Assembly (NCBI RefSeq): GCF_013403865.1
Contig: NZ_JABFDK010000003.1
Coordinates: 248,001 to 312,000, forward strand
Length of the DNA stretch: 64,000 nt
Origin: Winogradskyella costae
GTDB lineage: Bacteria; Bacteroidota; Bacteroidia; Flavobacteriales; Flavobacteriaceae
Reading direction: 5' to 3'
Shown here: positions 63,630 to 64,000 of the stretch, one piece after another
How positions within the stretch are numbered: position 1 is the stretch's first letter
Layout: each line of letters opens with the position of its first letter
Made by a program: the position numbers and the translations under genes
The notes under the pieces: model-generated
What the model saw: only the letters and a program-made list of their open reading frames with translations
Database searches by the model: none
What the model was told of the DNA's origin: nothing

Positions 63630-64000
63630 TTTTACTAAAATGCTTATTACCAAACCAATACCCTCTATTAGCACTCAACGGAGATGGATGTCCACTTTCT
63701 AAAATGATGTGTTTAGACGTATCTATTAATTTCTTTTTCTTTTTAGCGAATCCTCCCCAAAGTAGAAACACAATGTTGTTTTTTTCTTCGCTAATCGTTT
63801 GTATTACAACATCTGTAAATTGCTCCCAACCGTTCTTTTGATGACTTCCCGCTTCATGTGCTCTAACGGTCAAAGTTGCATTTAATAATAAAACGCCTTG
63901 ATCTGCCCAAGGCACTAAATTACCGCTTATAGGATACGGAATCCCAAGATCTAGCTCTATTTCTTTAAAAATATTAGTTAAAGATGGTGGATGATTTATT
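63574..64000 (-). CDS. ung: Uracil-DNA glycosylase, C-terminal part (5' end outside the window)
   Basis: The minus-strand frame is open from the window edge to the stop at 63574; 141 residues are visible. Family motifs: HPPSLTNIFKEIE, WADQGVLLLNATLTVRAHEAGSH, FLLWGGFAKKKKK and the catalytic loop ESGHPSPLSA (His). The enzyme removes uracil from DNA in base-excision repair. The N-terminal water-activating Asp motif is beyond the window. The 3' end overlaps the small ORF at 63411 by 56 bp. Confidence 0.92.
   Translation of the reverse strand, partial: INHPPSLTNIFKEIELDLGIPYPISGNLVPWADQGVLLLNATLTVRAHEAGSHQKNGWEQFTDVVIQTISEEKNNIVFLLWGGFAKKKKKLIDTSKHIILESGHPSPLSANRGYWFGNKHFSKTNSQLEQVGVSVIDWELK

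Noticed and set aside
1..64000. CRISPR array
   Set aside because: No regularly spaced 24-37 bp direct repeats with unique spacers were found. The 11-bp, 48-bp and TCAA repeats are contiguous.
1..64000. tRNA or rRNA genes, insertion sequences, phage or integrase genes
   Set aside because: No conserved rRNA blocks, no clear tRNA cloverleaf by eye and no transposase motifs. The intergenic spaces are small and most are accounted for.

Overview
The window looks like chromosomal core and accessory DNA from a marine-type Flavobacteriaceae bacterium (phylum Bacteroidota). The evidence is low GC, promoters of the Bacteroidota type (TTG, about 19-20 nt, TAnnTTTG), almost no Shine-Dalgarno sequences, two loci of PorP/SprF proteins beside type IX secretion (T9SS) substrates with type B C-terminal sorting domains, an operon with the gene order of the gliding-motility locus sprC-sprD-sprB-sprF, two T9SS type A substrates, and a fused E1 alpha/beta dehydrogenase. 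I see no rRNA, tRNA, CRISPR array, insertion sequence, phage gene or replication origin.

Layout. 1-6.3 kb, minus strand: start of a CsbD-like stress gene (cut by the window edge), then a T9SS module made of a 1677-residue beta-helix/Fn3-like type B substrate followed after 1 nt by its PorP/SprF partner. 6.4-10.4 kb: a DnaQ-GIY-YIG nuclease fusion, a small exported protein, and a membrane-bound TPR/HTH regulator with an array of 11-bp repeats upstream. 10.6-19.6 kb: a YbbA/YbbP-like ABC pair divergent from a TesA-like esterase lipoprotein, two tandem DEAD-box helicases, two cold-shock proteins, a Crp/Fnr-type regulator and a fatty-acid desaturase. The helicases, Csp proteins and desaturase together resemble a cold-adaptation neighbourhood. 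19.9-25.0 kb: pta-ackA (acetate/ATP) and a patatin-like lipase. 25.1-28.3 kb: three exported proteins of unknown role, with promoters and palindromes between them.

28.4-41.8 kb is the centrepiece, a four-gene spr-like operon. It encodes a type B substrate, a PorP/SprF protein extended by a nine-copy 16-residue coiled-coil repeat and a SPOR-like end, a 2736-residue SprB-like adhesin, and a SprF. Together they would export and display a mobile surface adhesin. 42.0-46.9 kb encodes a large secreted sugar-dehydrogenase/di-haem protein with a type A sorting domain.

47.1-49.3 kb is a compact operon: hibernation factor, an ArsC-like protein without the catalytic Cys, a DUF1853 nuclease-fold protein and an RluE-like pseudouridine synthase. 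49.3-53.2 kb holds an exported protein, an SF2 helicase, an orphan ExbD, a 3D-domain lipoprotein, and a 410-bp intergenic unit with two tiny ORFs, a (TCAA)6 repeat and a strong terminator. 53.2-57 kb encodes a secreted trypsin-fold protease (type A sorting domain) and an M19 dipeptidase lipoprotein. 57-63.2 kb encodes the fused E1 and, divergently, a run of an Fe(II)/2OG-type oxygenase, an eIF1/SUI1-like factor, a DUF1835 protein, a nucleoside phosphorylase and a cytoplasmic solute-binding-fold protein. The window ends in ung (partial, minus strand), whose 3' end overlaps a small membrane-protein ORF.

All functions are read from motifs and family resemblance by eye. No database search was run, so family names rest on recognised motifs and the confidences reflect that.
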